From assembly GCF_001612745.1 (NCBI RefSeq), contig NZ_BDBA01000019.1, positions 40,283 to 104,282 of the forward strand: a stretch of DNA of 64,000 nucleotides, in the 5' to 3' direction. Positions within the stretch are counted from its first letter, which is position 1, and each line of letters starts with the position of its first letter. Positions 36,959 to 47,037 of this stretch are shown here, in pieces. A program made the translations under genes and the position numbers. Source of the stretch: Nocardia amamiensis NBRC 102102. GTDB lineage: Bacteria; Actinomycetota; Actinomycetes; Mycobacteriales; Mycobacteriaceae. The notes under the pieces were generated by a model. That model did no database searches, was not told the origin of the DNA, and saw only the letters and a program-made list of their open reading frames with translations.

Positions 36959-38152
36959 TCAGGCCGGATCGGGACCGATCAGCCGGGTCGCGCGGAGCGC
37001 GAGGTAGAGCTCGGCTGCCGATTTCGGGTCCGCGCAACGGCGGCCGGTGAGCGTCTCGATTCGGCGCAGCCGATAGTGGACGGTGTTGCGGTGGTAGTGC
37101 AACCGTTGGGCGACTTCGGTATTGGAGCCGCCGCAGTCGAACCACAGCTCGAGGGTGTCGAGCAGGGTGTCGCGGTCCTCGGGCGGAAGCTGCAGGACCG
37201 GGCCGAGGATGTCGTCGGCGAGTTCGCGGGAGGCGCCGGGCGCGTTGGCGAGTACGAGGGGGATGGGCGTGCTGCCGTAGGTGGTGACGGCCGGTGTGCC
37301 CGGTCGGGAGCAACGTCCGGCGAGCTCGGCTTCCCGCAGTGCGCTGTCGGCCGCGCCGGGAGTCGGAAAGATGCGGCTGACTCCCACCCGTCCGGTTGCG
37401 GATTGGCGCAGCTGACTCAGTACCCGCTCATGGGCTCGTGCGGTGGCCAGGTTCAGCAGCCCGACCCGGGCGGCGGGTTCGGTGAGCCAGACCGAGTGGA
37501 CGAAGTCGGCGCGTAGTCGGCTCTCGATTCCCGGCAGGGGTTCGGCCGCCTCCGGTCCGGCCTCCGCATGGACGACGACGAAGGCGCCGAGCGGCGGCAA
37601 CTGCAGCGCTCGCGCGATTTCGCGGTGCGTCCGATCGTCGGCTCCGCCGTCGAATAGGCTGCGCAGCATGCTCTCGCGTTCCAGGTCGTCGCGGCGGGCG
37701 CGTTCGGCGAGATAGTCGCCGTAGGCGTCGGCCGCGGTGCTGGAGAAGTCGTCTATGACTCGCCACATTTCGGAGCCCAGCTGTGGCAGGGCGTCGCTGC
37801 TCGTGGCGGCGGCCGCCGTCAGGGAGCGTTCCCACAGGAGCCGGCCGGCCAATCGATAAGCGTGCAGCACAGCGGCGAGGGGGACACCGAGCTCGGCCTT
37901 GAGCCGCCCGACCGCGGCGGCCGGGTGTAGTCGCCGTCCGGTGCTGCCCGCCAGTTGACCGAGTACCGCGACGAGGTTGTCGCGCACGACGGTGCGCAGC
38001 TGCAGTTCGGTGAGTGCCGTCGACTCCGCGTAGGCGTGGTCGCCGGTGCGGATGCGTCCGACGAGCTCGTCGGACAGCTCGTCGACGTCGACGAGCAGGG
38101 TGCGGGCTACCGCCGCTGAGCCGTTCACCGGCGGCTCGATCAGCGCTGTCAT
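36959..38152 (-). CDS. PucR-family transcriptional regulator
   Basis: The protein has 397 residues from the ATG used here. The C-terminal helix-turn-helix domain reads [48 protein letters not shown] is the hallmark of PucR/CdaR-type HTH_30. The N-terminal half ([32 protein letters not shown]) matches the RsbT co-antagonist-like helical region common in actinobacterial members, with a GGDEF-like central region. It is divergent from the aldehyde dehydrogenase/acyl-CoA ligase genes and probably controls them. Confidence 0.88.
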   Translation of the reverse strand: MTALIEPPVNGSAAVARTLLVDVDELSDELVGRIRTGDHAYAESTALTELQLRTVVRDNLVAVLGQLAGSTGRRLHPAAAVGRLKAELGVPLAAVLHAYRLAGRLLWERSLTAAAATSSDALPQLGSEMWRVIDDFSSTAADAYGDYLAERARRDDLERESMLRSLFDGGADDRTHREIARALQLPPLGAFVVVHAEAGPEAAEPLPGIESRLRADFVHSVWLTEPAARVGLLNLATARAHERVLSQLRQSATGRVGVSRIFPTPGAADSALREAELAGRCSRPGTPAVTTYGSTPIPLVLANAPGASRELADDILGPVLQLPPEDRDTLLDTLELWFDCGGSNTEVAQRLHYHRNTVHYRLRRIETLTGRRCADPKSAAELYLALRATRLIGPDPA

Positions 38153-38299
38153 GAGTGCGATGGTAGCGCCGGCCGTCATTGCCCACTGTGCTGGAGCACA
38201 ATGCCGCGGAGGCGATCGGCAAACCGGGGCACATGGTGGACGTGCGCCGCGCCCCCGCAGTATCGACACCGAGAGAGTGACCGGGGCCATAGTGGCCCG

Positions 38300-38437
38300 G
38301 GTTTGCGCGTCGCCTACGCCTCGGTCATGCCCACTGTCGTCCGCGGCAACACCAACGCACCAACGATCATGATCGGCGAGAAGGCCGCCGCGATGATCAT
38401 CGAAGACGCCGACTCGGAAGGAAACCCCCGGCAGTGA
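38300..38437 (+). pseudogene. C-terminal relic of a GMC oxidoreductase (choline/alcohol dehydrogenase family)
   Basis: The 45 codons before this stop read [16 protein letters not shown] and then [17 protein letters not shown]. The phrase [23 protein letters not shown] is the classic closing FAD/active-site region of GMC oxidoreductases, including its conserved Asn. Nothing upstream in the 148 nt to the PucR start belongs to the remaining 500 or so residues. The stop overlaps the aldehyde dehydrogenase GTG by four bases (GTGA), as in an operon, so an upstream dehydrogenase gene has been deleted. Confidence 0.75.
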
Positions 38438-40140
38438 ACACGACCATCACGACCGCCATCGACACCGCACTCGCCGCGCTGCGGCAAGGAGAGATCGACT
38501 GGGGCAGAACGTCACTGGCACAACGGCGCGAGTTGCTCGAGCAGATCCACGCGAACACCGCCGCGCACGCCGAGCAATGGGTCGAGGTCGCGGCGAGCAT
38601 CAAACAATTGCCCGCGGACTCTCCGCTGCTGGGTGAGGAATGGTCCAGCGGACCCTATTCGCTGCTCACCGGCGTCGCCGCGCTCATCGAATCGGTGTCG
38701 GCACTCGAGCAAGGCCGCAGCCCGGTCGACGGATTCGACATCCATCCCGCGCCCGGCGGGCGAACCGCCGTCGAAGTCTTTCCCGGCGAAATATTCGAGA
38801 CCCTGCTGCTCAACGGCTTTCGCGCAGAGGTGTGGACCAAGCCGGGGGTGGATGCGGCCACCGTGCGGGCCCGCGCCGGACTCGGCCAGCGCACGCCCCA
38901 CGAAACCGGCGGCATCGGAGTCGTGCTCGGTGCCGGGAACATCTTCTCGATCGCACCGTTGGACGTGCTGTACCAACTGTTCGCCGACAACCGTGTCGTG
39001 GCCTTGAAGCTCAACCCGATCACCGATCGGATGCAGCCGGTGCTGGAGCAGATCTTCGCCCCGGCGATCGAACGCGGATTCGTGCGAATCCTGACCGGCG
39101 GCGCCGAGATGGGCGGCGCGCTGGTGCACCATCCCGACGTCGACGCCGTCCATATGACCGGTAGTTCGGTGACCCACGATGCCATTGTGTTCGGCCCCGG
39201 TCCCGACGGCGCGAAGCGTAAGGCCGCGAACGACCCGTTGCTGCGCAAGCCGATAACCAGTGAACTCGGCGGCGTCTCGCCCACGATCGTCATCCCTGGC
39301 CGGTGGTCGGACGCGGACCTGCGGTTCCAGGCCGAGCACCTGGTCACCCAGCGGCTGCACAACAACGGCTACAACTGCATCGCCTCTCAGGTCGCGGTCA
39401 TCAGCGCGGACTGGCCGCAGAAGCAACAGTTCCTTGCCGAGTTGCGTGCGGCGTTCGACCGGGCTCCGGCGCGCGCCGACTATTACCCGGGTTCTGCGGA
39501 TCGCGTGGCCGCGGCCCGCCGTCACTACCGCCATGCCGAGCCGCTGGGCTCCGGGGGCGAACGCACCCTGATCACCGGCATCCAGCCGGAGAATTCCGAA
39601 GACGCGCTGCACACCGAGTATTTCGCGCCGGTATACGGCGTGCTGGAACTGCCCGGTGACGCAAGCGAATTCCTGGCGCGTGCGGTCGAGGTGTCCAACG
39701 ACGAGTTCGAAGGAACCCTGGGTATCAATATCATCGCCCACCCGCACACGATCCGGAGTCTCGGCGCCGAATTCGAATCCGCGATCGAACAATTGCGTTA
39801 CGGCACCATCGCCGTCAATGCCTGGACTGCGGTGGGCTACCTGACTGCCAGGGCCACCTGGGGCGCCTTCCCCGGGCACACGTTGTCCGACATCCAGAGC
39901 GGCATCGGCGTGGTGCACAACGCACTGTTGATCGACGAACCCGAGCGCACGGTTCTGCGCGGACCGTTCCGGCCCGCACCGCGATCGCTGCTGCGCGGTG
40001 AGTGGAGCCTCTCGCCGAAGCCGCCGTGGTTTGTCACCAACCGCACCGCCGCCACCACGATGCGGCGGCTGACCACCTTCGCGAAGAAGCCCGGTGCCGC
40101 CGCCTTGCCGGGAATTTTCGCCTCCGCGCTGCGCGGCTGA
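38434..40140 (+). CDS. Aldehyde dehydrogenase family protein
   Basis: The protein has 568 residues, longer than typical ALDH (about 480-500). Key segments: [21 protein letters not shown] (substrate channel), VVALKLNP with Lys, [11 protein letters not shown] (NAD-binding GS..T), [11 protein letters not shown] holding the general-base Glu, and NNGYNC with the catalytic Cys315. The order of motifs supports a functional enzyme, though the N-terminal 110 and C-terminal 80 residues are not standard and resemble a distinct actinobacterial subgroup. GTG start, overlapping the GMC relic. It would oxidise an aldehyde to the acid consumed by the ligase gene 90 nt downstream. Confidence 0.85.
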   Translation: MNTTITTAIDTALAALRQGEIDWGRTSLAQRRELLEQIHANTAAHAEQWVEVAASIKQLPADSPLLGEEWSSGPYSLLTGVAALIESVSALEQGRSPVDGFDIHPAPGGRTAVEVFPGEIFETLLLNGFRAEVWTKPGVDAATVRARAGLGQRTPHETGGIGVVLGAGNIFSIAPLDVLYQLFADNRVVALKLNPITDRMQPVLEQIFAPAIERGFVRILTGGAEMGGALVHHPDVDAVHMTGSSVTHDAIVFGPGPDGAKRKAANDPLLRKPITSELGGVSPTIVIPGRWSDADLRFQAEHLVTQRLHNNGYNCIASQVAVISADWPQKQQFLAELRAAFDRAPARADYYPGSADRVAAARRHYRHAEPLGSGGERTLITGIQPENSEDALHTEYFAPVYGVLELPGDASEFLARAVEVSNDEFEGTLGINIIAHPHTIRSLGAEFESAIEQLRYGTIAVNAWTAVGYLTARATWGAFPGHTLSDIQSGIGVVHNALLIDEPERTVLRGPFRPAPRSLLRGEWSLSPKPPWFVTNRTAATTMRRLTTFAKKPGAAALPGIFASALRG

Positions 40141-40230
40141 CCGCGCAGCGACGAGCCGGATCGGGCCACCGCACCCGCGCCCGGCCACCACCACGGCTAC
40201 CTGCCCGAGCAAGCCCCGAGGAAGACCACG

Positions 40231-41919
40231 ATGAGTTTCGACCATTACGACCTGCCGATGCCGAGCACCATGCAGGATGAACCATTGTCCCTGGCCACCC
40301 TGCTGCGATACGCCAGCACAGTGCACGCGGACGCGACCGTACGCACCTGGACCGGCACCGAATGCCGGGTGATGACCTACCGTGAGCTCGGTAATCAGGC
40401 GGCCCGCCTGGCACACGCCCTGACCGCGCTCGGTGTGCGGCCGGGCGACCGCGTCGGCACCTTCATGTGGAACAACAACGAACACCTGGTCGCCTACTGT
40501 GCCGTCCCGGCCATGGGCGCGGTGCTGCACACGATCAACATCCGGCTGTTCCCCGACCAGATCGCCTACGTGGCCGACCACGCCGAGGACACGGTCGCCA
40601 TCGTCGACGGCACGCTGGCCGCGGCCTTCGCGGAGGTCTTGCCGAAGCTGAGCACGGTCCGGCACGTGATCGTCGCCAACGGCAGCGCCGCCGAGTTCAT
40701 CGCGCCCGACAGTGTCGAGGTGCACGACCTCGACGCACTGACCGCCGGTTGTCCGAGCAGCTTCGACTATCCGGTGCTCGACGAACGCTCGGCCGCGGCA
40801 ATGTGTTACACGTCCGGCACCACCGGGCAGCCGAAGGGCGTCGTCTACTCTCACCGCTCCAACTGGCTGCATTCGATGCACGCGTGCACTGCCGACGGGA
40901 TGAGCATCAGCTCCGCCGACCGACTCCTGGCGATCGTGCCCATGTTCCATGCCAACGCCTGGGGGCTGCCGTACGCGGCCCTGATGGCGGGCGCGTCTCT
41001 GATCATGCCGGACCGGTTCCTGCAGCCGGCACCACTGCTGGAACTGCTGGAAGCCGAACGCCCCACGTTCGCCGCCGCGGTTCCGACGGTGTGGAACGGC
41101 GTGCTCGCCGCACTCGAGGGTTCCACCCGGGACTTCGGCTACCTTCGATCGGTCGTGGTCGGCGGGTCGGCCGTTCCGGCGCAACTGATGCGGGCCTTCG
41201 AAGATCGGCACAATGTCCGCATCATCCAGGCCTGGGGAATGACCGAAACATCACCGCTTGGCTGCGTCGCCTGGCCACCATCCGGGACCGACAGCGAGGA
41301 GGCGTTCGCCTATCGGATCAGCCAGGGCCGTTTCCCCGCCTCCGTCCAGGCACGGCTGGTCGGCGACGACGGCGCCGCGCTCCCGCACGACGGCCGGGCG
41401 GTCGGGGAGCTCGAGGTGCGGGGGCCATGGATCACCGGCTCCTACTATTCGCCGGATGCGACGGCGGTCGGCGTGGATTCGTTCGACAATGGCTGGCTGC
41501 GGACCGGCGACGTCGGCATCATCACCCCCGACGGCTACCTCACCCTCGTCGACCGCGCCAAGGACATCATCAAATCCGGCGGCGAATGGATATCGTCGGT
41601 GGACCTCGAGAACACCATCATCGCCCACCCGGACATCGCCGAGGCAGCGGTTTTCGGTGTGCCCGACGAGAAATGGGACGAGCGCCCGGTCGTCGCGGTC
41701 GCACTGCGCGCCGGCGCCACCGCCGACGCCGAGGACCTGCGTTCCTTCCTCGCCGACCGGGTCGCGAAATGGCAAGTGCCCGAACGCTGGACCTTCCTGC
41801 CCGAGGTACCCAAGACCAGCGTCGGCAAGTTCGACAAGAAGACTCTGCGCGCCCGGTACGCCGCCGGCGAGTACGACATCATCCTGTCGAGCGGGCCGGG
41901 CGATTCGAAGGGGGTGTGA
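40231..41919 (+). CDS. Fatty-acid/aryl acyl-CoA ligase (AMP-binding)
   Basis: The protein has 562 residues. The AMP-binding P-loop is CYTSGTTGQPKGVVYSHRS (residues 190-208), then AWGMTETSPLG (A5-like), WLRTGDVGIITPDGYLTLVDRAKDIIKSGGEWIS (A7-A8), and the C-terminal catalytic Lys in TSVGKFDKKTLR. The FHANAWGLPY linker motif is typical of the medium/long-chain acyl-CoA synthetase branch. It forms CoA thioesters through acyl-AMP. With the aldehyde dehydrogenase it suggests a route from an aldehyde to acyl-CoA for degradation. ATG with upstream GAGGAAG. Confidence 0.9.
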   Translation: MSFDHYDLPMPSTMQDEPLSLATLLRYASTVHADATVRTWTGTECRVMTYRELGNQAARLAHALTALGVRPGDRVGTFMWNNNEHLVAYCAVPAMGAVLHTINIRLFPDQIAYVADHAEDTVAIVDGTLAAAFAEVLPKLSTVRHVIVANGSAAEFIAPDSVEVHDLDALTAGCPSSFDYPVLDERSAAAMCYTSGTTGQPKGVVYSHRSNWLHSMHACTADGMSISSADRLLAIVPMFHANAWGLPYAALMAGASLIMPDRFLQPAPLLELLEAERPTFAAAVPTVWNGVLAALEGSTRDFGYLRSVVVGGSAVPAQLMRAFEDRHNVRIIQAWGMTETSPLGCVAWPPSGTDSEEAFAYRISQGRFPASVQARLVGDDGAALPHDGRAVGELEVRGPWITGSYYSPDATAVGVDSFDNGWLRTGDVGIITPDGYLTLVDRAKDIIKSGGEWISSVDLENTIIAHPDIAEAAVFGVPDEKWDERPVVAVALRAGATADAEDLRSFLADRVAKWQVPERWTFLPEVPKTSVGKFDKKTLRARYAAGEYDIILSSGPGDSKGV

Positions 41920-42104
41920 TCGTCCGAGTACTGGAGTTGTCAGCGCACCCGTCGTCCAACCTCATCGCGCGAACCAGGCGCTGAAGAGGTCGCAGTGGGT
42001 CCGGTCACCCCCTGGCGACCTCACCAGTGGGTATCCGGCCTCGGTGATATCGCGCCGCTCACTAGCATCAATGCGGCGAACAAATCGAGGATATCCGAGG
42101 ACCT

Positions 42105-43598
42105 GTGTTGACTACCGAACAACTTGACCGCTGGAATGCCCAGGAAGCCGCCGCTGAGGCGATGATTCCCATCATCGGCACGTTGTATCGGCGCAAGGGC
42201 GTGACGATCCTGCTGCACAGCCGGTCGCTGGTGAACAAGTCGGTGATCAGCATCCTGCGGACGCACCGCTTCGCAAGGCAGATCCAGGGCGAAGAGTTGT
42301 CGGTGGACGAGACCCTTCCTTTCCTGCAAGTGCTCAGCGAGCTGGATCTGGGGCCCTGCAAGATCGATCTCGGCCAGTTGGTCAGGACCTATCGCGCCGA
42401 CGGTCGCGGACTGTCGATCCGCGAGTTCACCGCGGCGGTGCTGGCCGAGGTGACCAACGGCAACAAGGCTCGGTCACCAGGCCCCAGGGATGTGGTTCTC
42501 TATGGCTTCGGCCGCATCGGTCGTCTGGTCGCGCGCCTGCTGATCGAGAAGGCCGGATCCGGAAACGGGCTGAACCTGCGTGCCGTGGTGGTGCGCAAAG
42601 GAGGCGACGACGATCTCGCCAAGCGTGCGTCGTTGCTTCGCAGGGATTCGGTGCACGGCCACTTCAACGGCACGATCAAGGTCGATTCCGGCAATGACAC
42701 GATCACCGCGAATGGGAACGTGATCAAGTTCATCTACAGCGATGACCCGACGACGATCGACTACACCGCTTACGGGATCAAGGACGCGATCCTGATCGAC
42801 AACACCGGTAGGTGGCGTGACCGTGACGGGCTGTCGCAGCATCTGCGCCCCGGCATCGCGAAGGTCGTTCTCACCGCGCCCGGCAAGGGCGACATTCCGA
42901 ACATCGTGCACGGCGTCAACCACCGCGCCCTGGACCTCTCACAGCAGATCTTCTCGTGCGCCTCGTGCACCACCAACGCGATTGTTCCACCGCTCAAAGC
43001 CATGGATGACGAGTACGGCATCATCCGCGGGCACGTGGAGACGGTTCACTCGTTCACCAATGACCAGAACCTCCTGGACAACTACCACAAGGCAGACCGT
43101 CGCGGTCGGTCCGCGCCGTTCAATCTCGTGCTCACCGAAACCGGTGCCGCGTCCGCGGTCGCGAAGGCGATGCCGGATTTCAAGGCCAAGATCACCGGCA
43201 ACTCGATTCGTGTTCCCACCCCCGACGTATCGGTCGCGATCCTGAACCTGCAGCTCGAGCGGAAGACGACGAAGAGCGAAGTGCTCACGTACCTGCGTCA
43301 GGTTTCGCTCGCCGGGCCGTTGAGCCGAAACCTCGATTACACAGCCGCCACGGACGTGGTCTCCAGCGATTTCATCGGATCGCGCGCAGCGTCGATCATC
43401 GATGCCAACGCCACGATCATCGAGGATGACACCGCGATCCTGTATGTCTGGTACGACAACGAATTCGGCTACTCGTGCCAGGTGGTGCGGACGGTGCAGT
43501 ACATCTCGGGTATCGAGTATCCGACCTATCCGCAGGTCGGCACCCCGCTGGACCACGCCGCCGACACTCGCGTGCTGACTGCGACCGACGCGCGGTAA
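42105..43598 (+). CDS. gap: Long-form glyceraldehyde-3-phosphate dehydrogenase
   Basis: The protein has 497 residues, about 160 more than standard GAPDH. Residues 1-125 form an extra helical N-terminal domain (TEQLDRWNAQEAAAEAMIPI). The Rossmann motif YGFGRIGR begins near 133. The active site is SCASCTTNAIVPP with catalytic Cys288. WYDNEFGYSCQVVR is the canonical C-terminal motif. This extended class exists beside ordinary Gap in many actinobacteria; whether it prefers NAD or NADP cannot be read here. Start: GTG with CGAGGA upstream; a TTG follows immediately. A strong terminator lies downstream. Confidence 0.92.
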   Translation: MLTTEQLDRWNAQEAAAEAMIPIIGTLYRRKGVTILLHSRSLVNKSVISILRTHRFARQIQGEELSVDETLPFLQVLSELDLGPCKIDLGQLVRTYRADGRGLSIREFTAAVLAEVTNGNKARSPGPRDVVLYGFGRIGRLVARLLIEKAGSGNGLNLRAVVVRKGGDDDLAKRASLLRRDSVHGHFNGTIKVDSGNDTITANGNVIKFIYSDDPTTIDYTAYGIKDAILIDNTGRWRDRDGLSQHLRPGIAKVVLTAPGKGDIPNIVHGVNHRALDLSQQIFSCASCTTNAIVPPLKAMDDEYGIIRGHVETVHSFTNDQNLLDNYHKADRRGRSAPFNLVLTETGAASAVAKAMPDFKAKITGNSIRVPTPDVSVAILNLQLERKTTKSEVLTYLRQVSLAGPLSRNLDYTAATDVVSSDFIGSRAASIIDANATIIEDDTAILYVWYDNEFGYSCQVVRTVQYISGIEYPTYPQVGTPLDHAADTRVLTATDAR

Positions 43599-43644
43599 CT
43601 CGCTCAGCCGTACGCAGCCGAAGTTCGGTCGGCACCCCGGCGCT

Positions 43645-43672
43645 CGAAGCCCCTGCTCTGGCAGGGGCTTCG
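43645..43672. terminator. Strong terminator after gap
   Basis: CGAAGCCCCTGC (43645-43656) pairs perfectly with GCAGGGGCTTCG (43661-43672) around a TCTG tetraloop: 12 bp, GC-rich. It lies 46 nt after the gap stop and 144 nt before the end of the oppositely oriented hydrolase fragment, so it may act in both directions. Confidence 0.8.
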
Positions 43673-43816
43673 ACCACTCAACTCTGCGAATCATCCAAAG
43701 CGGGGGGAGTCCTGGGACCTTGCTCAGGCCGGGCTAGCCGAGTGCGGCGTCGCCGGTTCGGGCCGCGCAGCCAGGCCTGGGGCGCGCCCTGCAGCAGCGA
43801 TTCTCGGCCAGAGGGT

Positions 43817-44362
43817 TCAGACGAGCCGGTCGAGGATGGCTGCCAGTTCGCGAGATCGGAGTATGACACCGACGTGGCCGGCCGACAGCGTGTGGATATC
43901 GAACCGATTGTCCGGAGTGAGGCGATCGGCATCGTCGATCATTTTCGTGACCAGGGCAGGCGAGATGACGTTGTCCCGGGTGAGGCGGACGTAGCTGCGG
44001 GGTATTCGTCCCCACGTCTCGGCCCGAACCCGGGCGTCGGCGAACTGGGTGTGGGCCCCGTCCTCGGGCTGCATGGCGAAGTTGAGCACCGGGAGCATCT
44101 GTTCCAGGCCGGCCTCGGGCATGTTGATCATCCGGAAATCCTCGAGGGCTTCGATGTCAGCCGAACGCAGATTGAAACGGATGATGCCCGCAGGCACCGC
44201 ATCCAACCCCAGAAACAGCGAATGGTCCGGGTTCGGGGTCGGGACGTCCTGCGTGGCCTCAGGGGTCTGACTCAGAGCCATGGCGCTGGGGGCCTCCGGG
44301 GTGGAGGGACAGAACGCGGAGAGGTAGACGATCCGGTGGAAGCGATCGGACTCCTGGACCAA
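43817..44362 (-). pseudogene. Alpha/beta hydrolase, 3' fragment only
   Basis: About 181 codons match the C-terminal two thirds of a plant-esterase-like alpha/beta hydrolase: RIVYLSAFCPSTPEAP after the nucleophile elbow, the helical lid, RSYVRLTRDNVI, and the terminal LSAGHVGVILRSRELA with the catalytic His. The N-terminal strands, oxyanion motif and the GxSxG nucleophile are absent. Upstream sequence in the same frame is Arg/Pro-rich text with no homology. It is therefore a truncated gene; the TTG at 44362 is only the nearest possible start. Confidence 0.7.
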
Positions 44363-44964
44363 GGACTGCGCGCCGGGGCCGGATCTACTCTGCGGCGCGG
44401 GCCGGGCACCTCATGCTCAGAACCGCCTCGACGCCACATGCTTATGGCAGCCGCGCGCGGGTGGACCGGCCGGTTGCGGGCCGACTTGGAGCGAACCAAC
44501 CTCTGAAGCTGTAACAGCGACTTAGAGTTATCCGCTATGGGAGGTAGGCATCGGAAAGTCCGCGAGCACGGCCGCGTATTGGCTGTGCTGGTCTGACTGG
44601 GCAGATGGCTCGGGTGCAGCCGAACTGGCGGGACCCACACAAGCCCCGTAGGGGCCCCGAGGGGGTGGAGGGTGCCCACCCCCTCGGGTGGGTGGGACGC
44701 CCGCGGGGGGTGGGCACCTCACCCAGCACGGACCGTAACGGATTCCCGGGTCAGCCATGACATGATTCGACTCCGGTCGCGATGAAGGCGCTCCGGAACA
44801 GCGTTGTGCCACGGCCGATCTGCGGCAAGGCCCGTGACCCAGGCAGGTATTGTTCGGAAGCGCTTGGCTCAGAGCATCCTGGATTAGCCGATTGCATGCT
44901 GTCGCCGAGCGGCGCGGAAATCAGGTCCGCGAAATCCCGCTGTTGGACGGGGTCGAACGGCAGA
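44363..44964. other. About 600-nt region without a recognised gene
   Basis: It holds the lost 5' side of the hydrolase fragment and a strikingly G/C-repetitive stretch around 44650-44720. Upstream extension of the carboxypeptidase frame to 44782 is open but has no ribosome site or signal-peptide logic. Confidence 0.45.
44671..44718. repeat. Inverted repeat in a G-rich stretch
   Basis: GGTGCCCACCCCC (44671-44683) is the exact inverse of GGGGGTGGGCACC (44706-44718), separated by 22 nt that are also GGGTGGG-rich. A 13-bp all-strong stem is possible. It lies about 250 nt before the carboxypeptidase start. No T-tract. Function unknown. Confidence 0.55.
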
Positions 44965-45885
44965 ATGTGGCCAATGCGGACATTTGCCAGATTGTTGCAG
45001 GCTGCCGTAGCCGGGGTGCTGGTCGTGTCAGCCGGTCATGGCGTCACGGCCGCCCCCGCTGCGAGCGACGCCCATATTCAGCTGCCCTGGCCGACTCCTG
45101 AGCCGGACGGAGTGCAGGCGCCGGGAGCAGCGCTCGCAGAAGGAATCACCGGCACGCTGCTGTGGTCGCGACAGCCGAACACCCCGGTCCCGATAGCCAG
45201 CATCACGAAGGTGATGACGGCACTGGTCGTGATCAACGCCGGCGACCTCGACCGGACTATTACCGTGCCGCAAGAAATCATCGCCTACTGCACCAAGTAC
45301 AACGGAAGCACCGCAGGCCTGGTGCCCGGCGAGGTGCTCACCGCGCGACAACTGCTCTATGCGATGCTGCTTCCGTCAGGCTGTGACGCCGCATATACCC
45401 TTGCCGAGGCCCACGGGCCCGGCCAAGACGGCTTCATCGCCAAAATGAACGACACCGCCCGTCACATGGACCTGGCCGGAACGCATTTCACCGATCCCAG
45501 CGGACTACCCGCCCCCACCGACCACTCCACATACTCCACACCCGCGGACTTGGTGGCCCTCGGCCTGCGCGCGATGAGCCTGCCCGTGTTCCGCGACATC
45601 GTCAGCTCACCGAGCTATCGCCTGCCCGCCGGACCGGACAATCGCGATCACCTTTGGAAGACCACAAATCTGCTGCTGCGCGATTACCCCGGCACAATCG
45701 GCATCAAAACCGGATGGACCGACGCCGCGGGAACCTGCCTGCTGTTCGAGACGGTCAGGGCAGGAATACCGCTGATCGGTGTGGTTCTGCACAGCTCACC
45801 CCACAGCGACGTCGCCGCAAAAGACGACGCCGAGCGCATGCTGAACTGGGCTTACCACCCGATCCTGAGCCTGCTGCCGAGCTAG
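44965..45885 (+). CDS. D-alanyl-D-alanine carboxypeptidase (S11 serine peptidase, DacB-like)
   Basis: The protein has 306 residues from this ATG; the ATG three codons on is equally possible. A Sec signal peptide is visible (MRTFARLLQAAVAGVLVVSA... AAPAAS). Penicillin-binding motifs: SITK with nucleophile Ser79 and Lys82, SGC in place of the usual SGN (LLPSGCDAAYTLAEAHG), and KTGWTDAAG. It trims pentapeptide stems of peptidoglycan outside the membrane. There is no clear C-terminal membrane anchor. The SGC variant is common in actinobacterial members. Monocistronic. Confidence 0.88.
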   Translation: MWPMRTFARLLQAAVAGVLVVSAGHGVTAAPAASDAHIQLPWPTPEPDGVQAPGAALAEGITGTLLWSRQPNTPVPIASITKVMTALVVINAGDLDRTITVPQEIIAYCTKYNGSTAGLVPGEVLTARQLLYAMLLPSGCDAAYTLAEAHGPGQDGFIAKMNDTARHMDLAGTHFTDPSGLPAPTDHSTYSTPADLVALGLRAMSLPVFRDIVSSPSYRLPAGPDNRDHLWKTTNLLLRDYPGTIGIKTGWTDAAGTCLLFETVRAGIPLIGVVLHSSPHSDVAAKDDAERMLNWAYHPILSLLPS

Positions 45886-46079
45886 CGCTGAACGCGGCAG
45901 CCTGCCTGCGGACCCCGGGACGCGCGGCTCCGCAGTCGGCGGAGCCGCCGGGTCGACTACGACCTTTGCTGCATTAGCTTGTCGCAGAGCCAGATTCACG
46001 ACAAGGACCGGATCGCGCGTGACCAATGGTTCGACGGGCACTTGACGGACGAACGTGAGATCGAGTGTCGGACAGCCGC

Positions 46080-47027
46080 TTACCACGATTCGATCAGCGG
46101 GACATCATGCTCCTGCCGCTGCCATTCCTCCGTGAGTCGACCGAGTCGGCGCGGGGCGGCGATGCCGCGCAAGCGTGCGATCCTGTCGTCACGGATCTCC
46201 AGGATCACGACGCCAACGACCCGGTCGTCGAGCGTGGCGAGCATGGCCGGGCATCCGTTGACCACGGCGGCATGGATCGAGGGCGAGCCACCGGCGAGTC
46301 TCCGCTTGGCCGGAGACGGTTTGAAGCCGGCCCGCACCGCGCTGGCGATCCGCTCCGGGGTCGAGTACCGGATCAGTTTCTCGGCCAGCCCCAGCCCCAG
46401 CCCGGCGCCGTCGGAGATGCTGGTCGCGTCGTCGGTCAACAACGCAACCAGCCGTTCGGTCCGGCCCGAGGAGGCGGCATCGACGAACGCCTCGACGATT
46501 CGACGCGCGGAGGCATGGTCGATATCACTGCCGTTACCGACGGCGGCGATTCGACGCCGGGCTCGGTGGGTGTGTTGCTGACTCCCGGCCTCGGTGATAC
46601 CGAGAATCTCGGCTATCTCGGCGTGGCTGTACGCGAAGGCCTCGCGCAGCACGTAAACAGCCCGTTCGACCGGCGACAAACGCTCCATGAGCGTCAGCAC
46701 CGCCAGGGTCACCGATTCGCGCTGCTCGACGGTGTCGGCCGGGCCCAGCATCGGGTCGCCGTCGAGGAGCGGTTCGGGCATCCAGGCGCCGACCGCGCGT
46801 TCGCGCCGCACCTTCGCCGAACGGAGCCGGTCGAGCGCCAGGTTGGTGACGATCTTGGTCAGCCATGCCTCGGGCACCTCGACGTACTCCCGGTCGGCGG
46901 CCTGCCACCGCAGGAACGCGTCCTGCACCGTGTCCTCCGCGTCGGCCGCCGAGCCGAGCAGGCGGTAGGCGAGCGAGGCAAGCCGATTCCGGCTGGCCTC
47001 GAAACGCGCCACGGTGGCAGTGTCCAT
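46080..47027 (-). CDS. ECF RNA polymerase sigma factor, ECF41-type with SnoaL-like C-terminal domain
   Basis: The protein has 315 residues. Region 2 (RLASLAYRLLGSAADAEDTVQDAFLRW) and region 4 (SPVERAVYVLREAFAYSHAEIAEILGITEAGSQQHTHRARRRI) are complete. After residue 175 comes an NTF2/SnoaL-like domain (RRIVEAFVDAASSGRTERLVALLTDDATSISDGAG), which in the ECF41 group regulates the sigma factor itself in place of a separate anti-sigma factor. It starts 10 nt after the NDH-2-like gene, the usual ECF41 partner arrangement. Start chosen at MDTATVARFEAS. Confidence 0.88.
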   Translation of the reverse strand: MDTATVARFEASRNRLASLAYRLLGSAADAEDTVQDAFLRWQAADREYVEVPEAWLTKIVTNLALDRLRSAKVRRERAVGAWMPEPLLDGDPMLGPADTVEQRESVTLAVLTLMERLSPVERAVYVLREAFAYSHAEIAEILGITEAGSQQHTHRARRRIAAVGNGSDIDHASARRIVEAFVDAASSGRTERLVALLTDDATSISDGAGLGLGLAEKLIRYSTPERIASAVRAGFKPSPAKRRLAGGSPSIHAAVVNGCPAMLATLDDRVVGVVILEIRDDRIARLRGIAAPRRLGRLTEEWQRQEHDVPLIESW

Positions 47028-47037
47028 GAACACGACC

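Noticed and set aside
38512..41211. A very long open frame on the minus strand opposite the aldehyde dehydrogenase and ligase
   Set aside because: It is a mirror frame of two well-supported genes in GC-rich DNA; its translation is His/Arg/Gly-rich with no motif.
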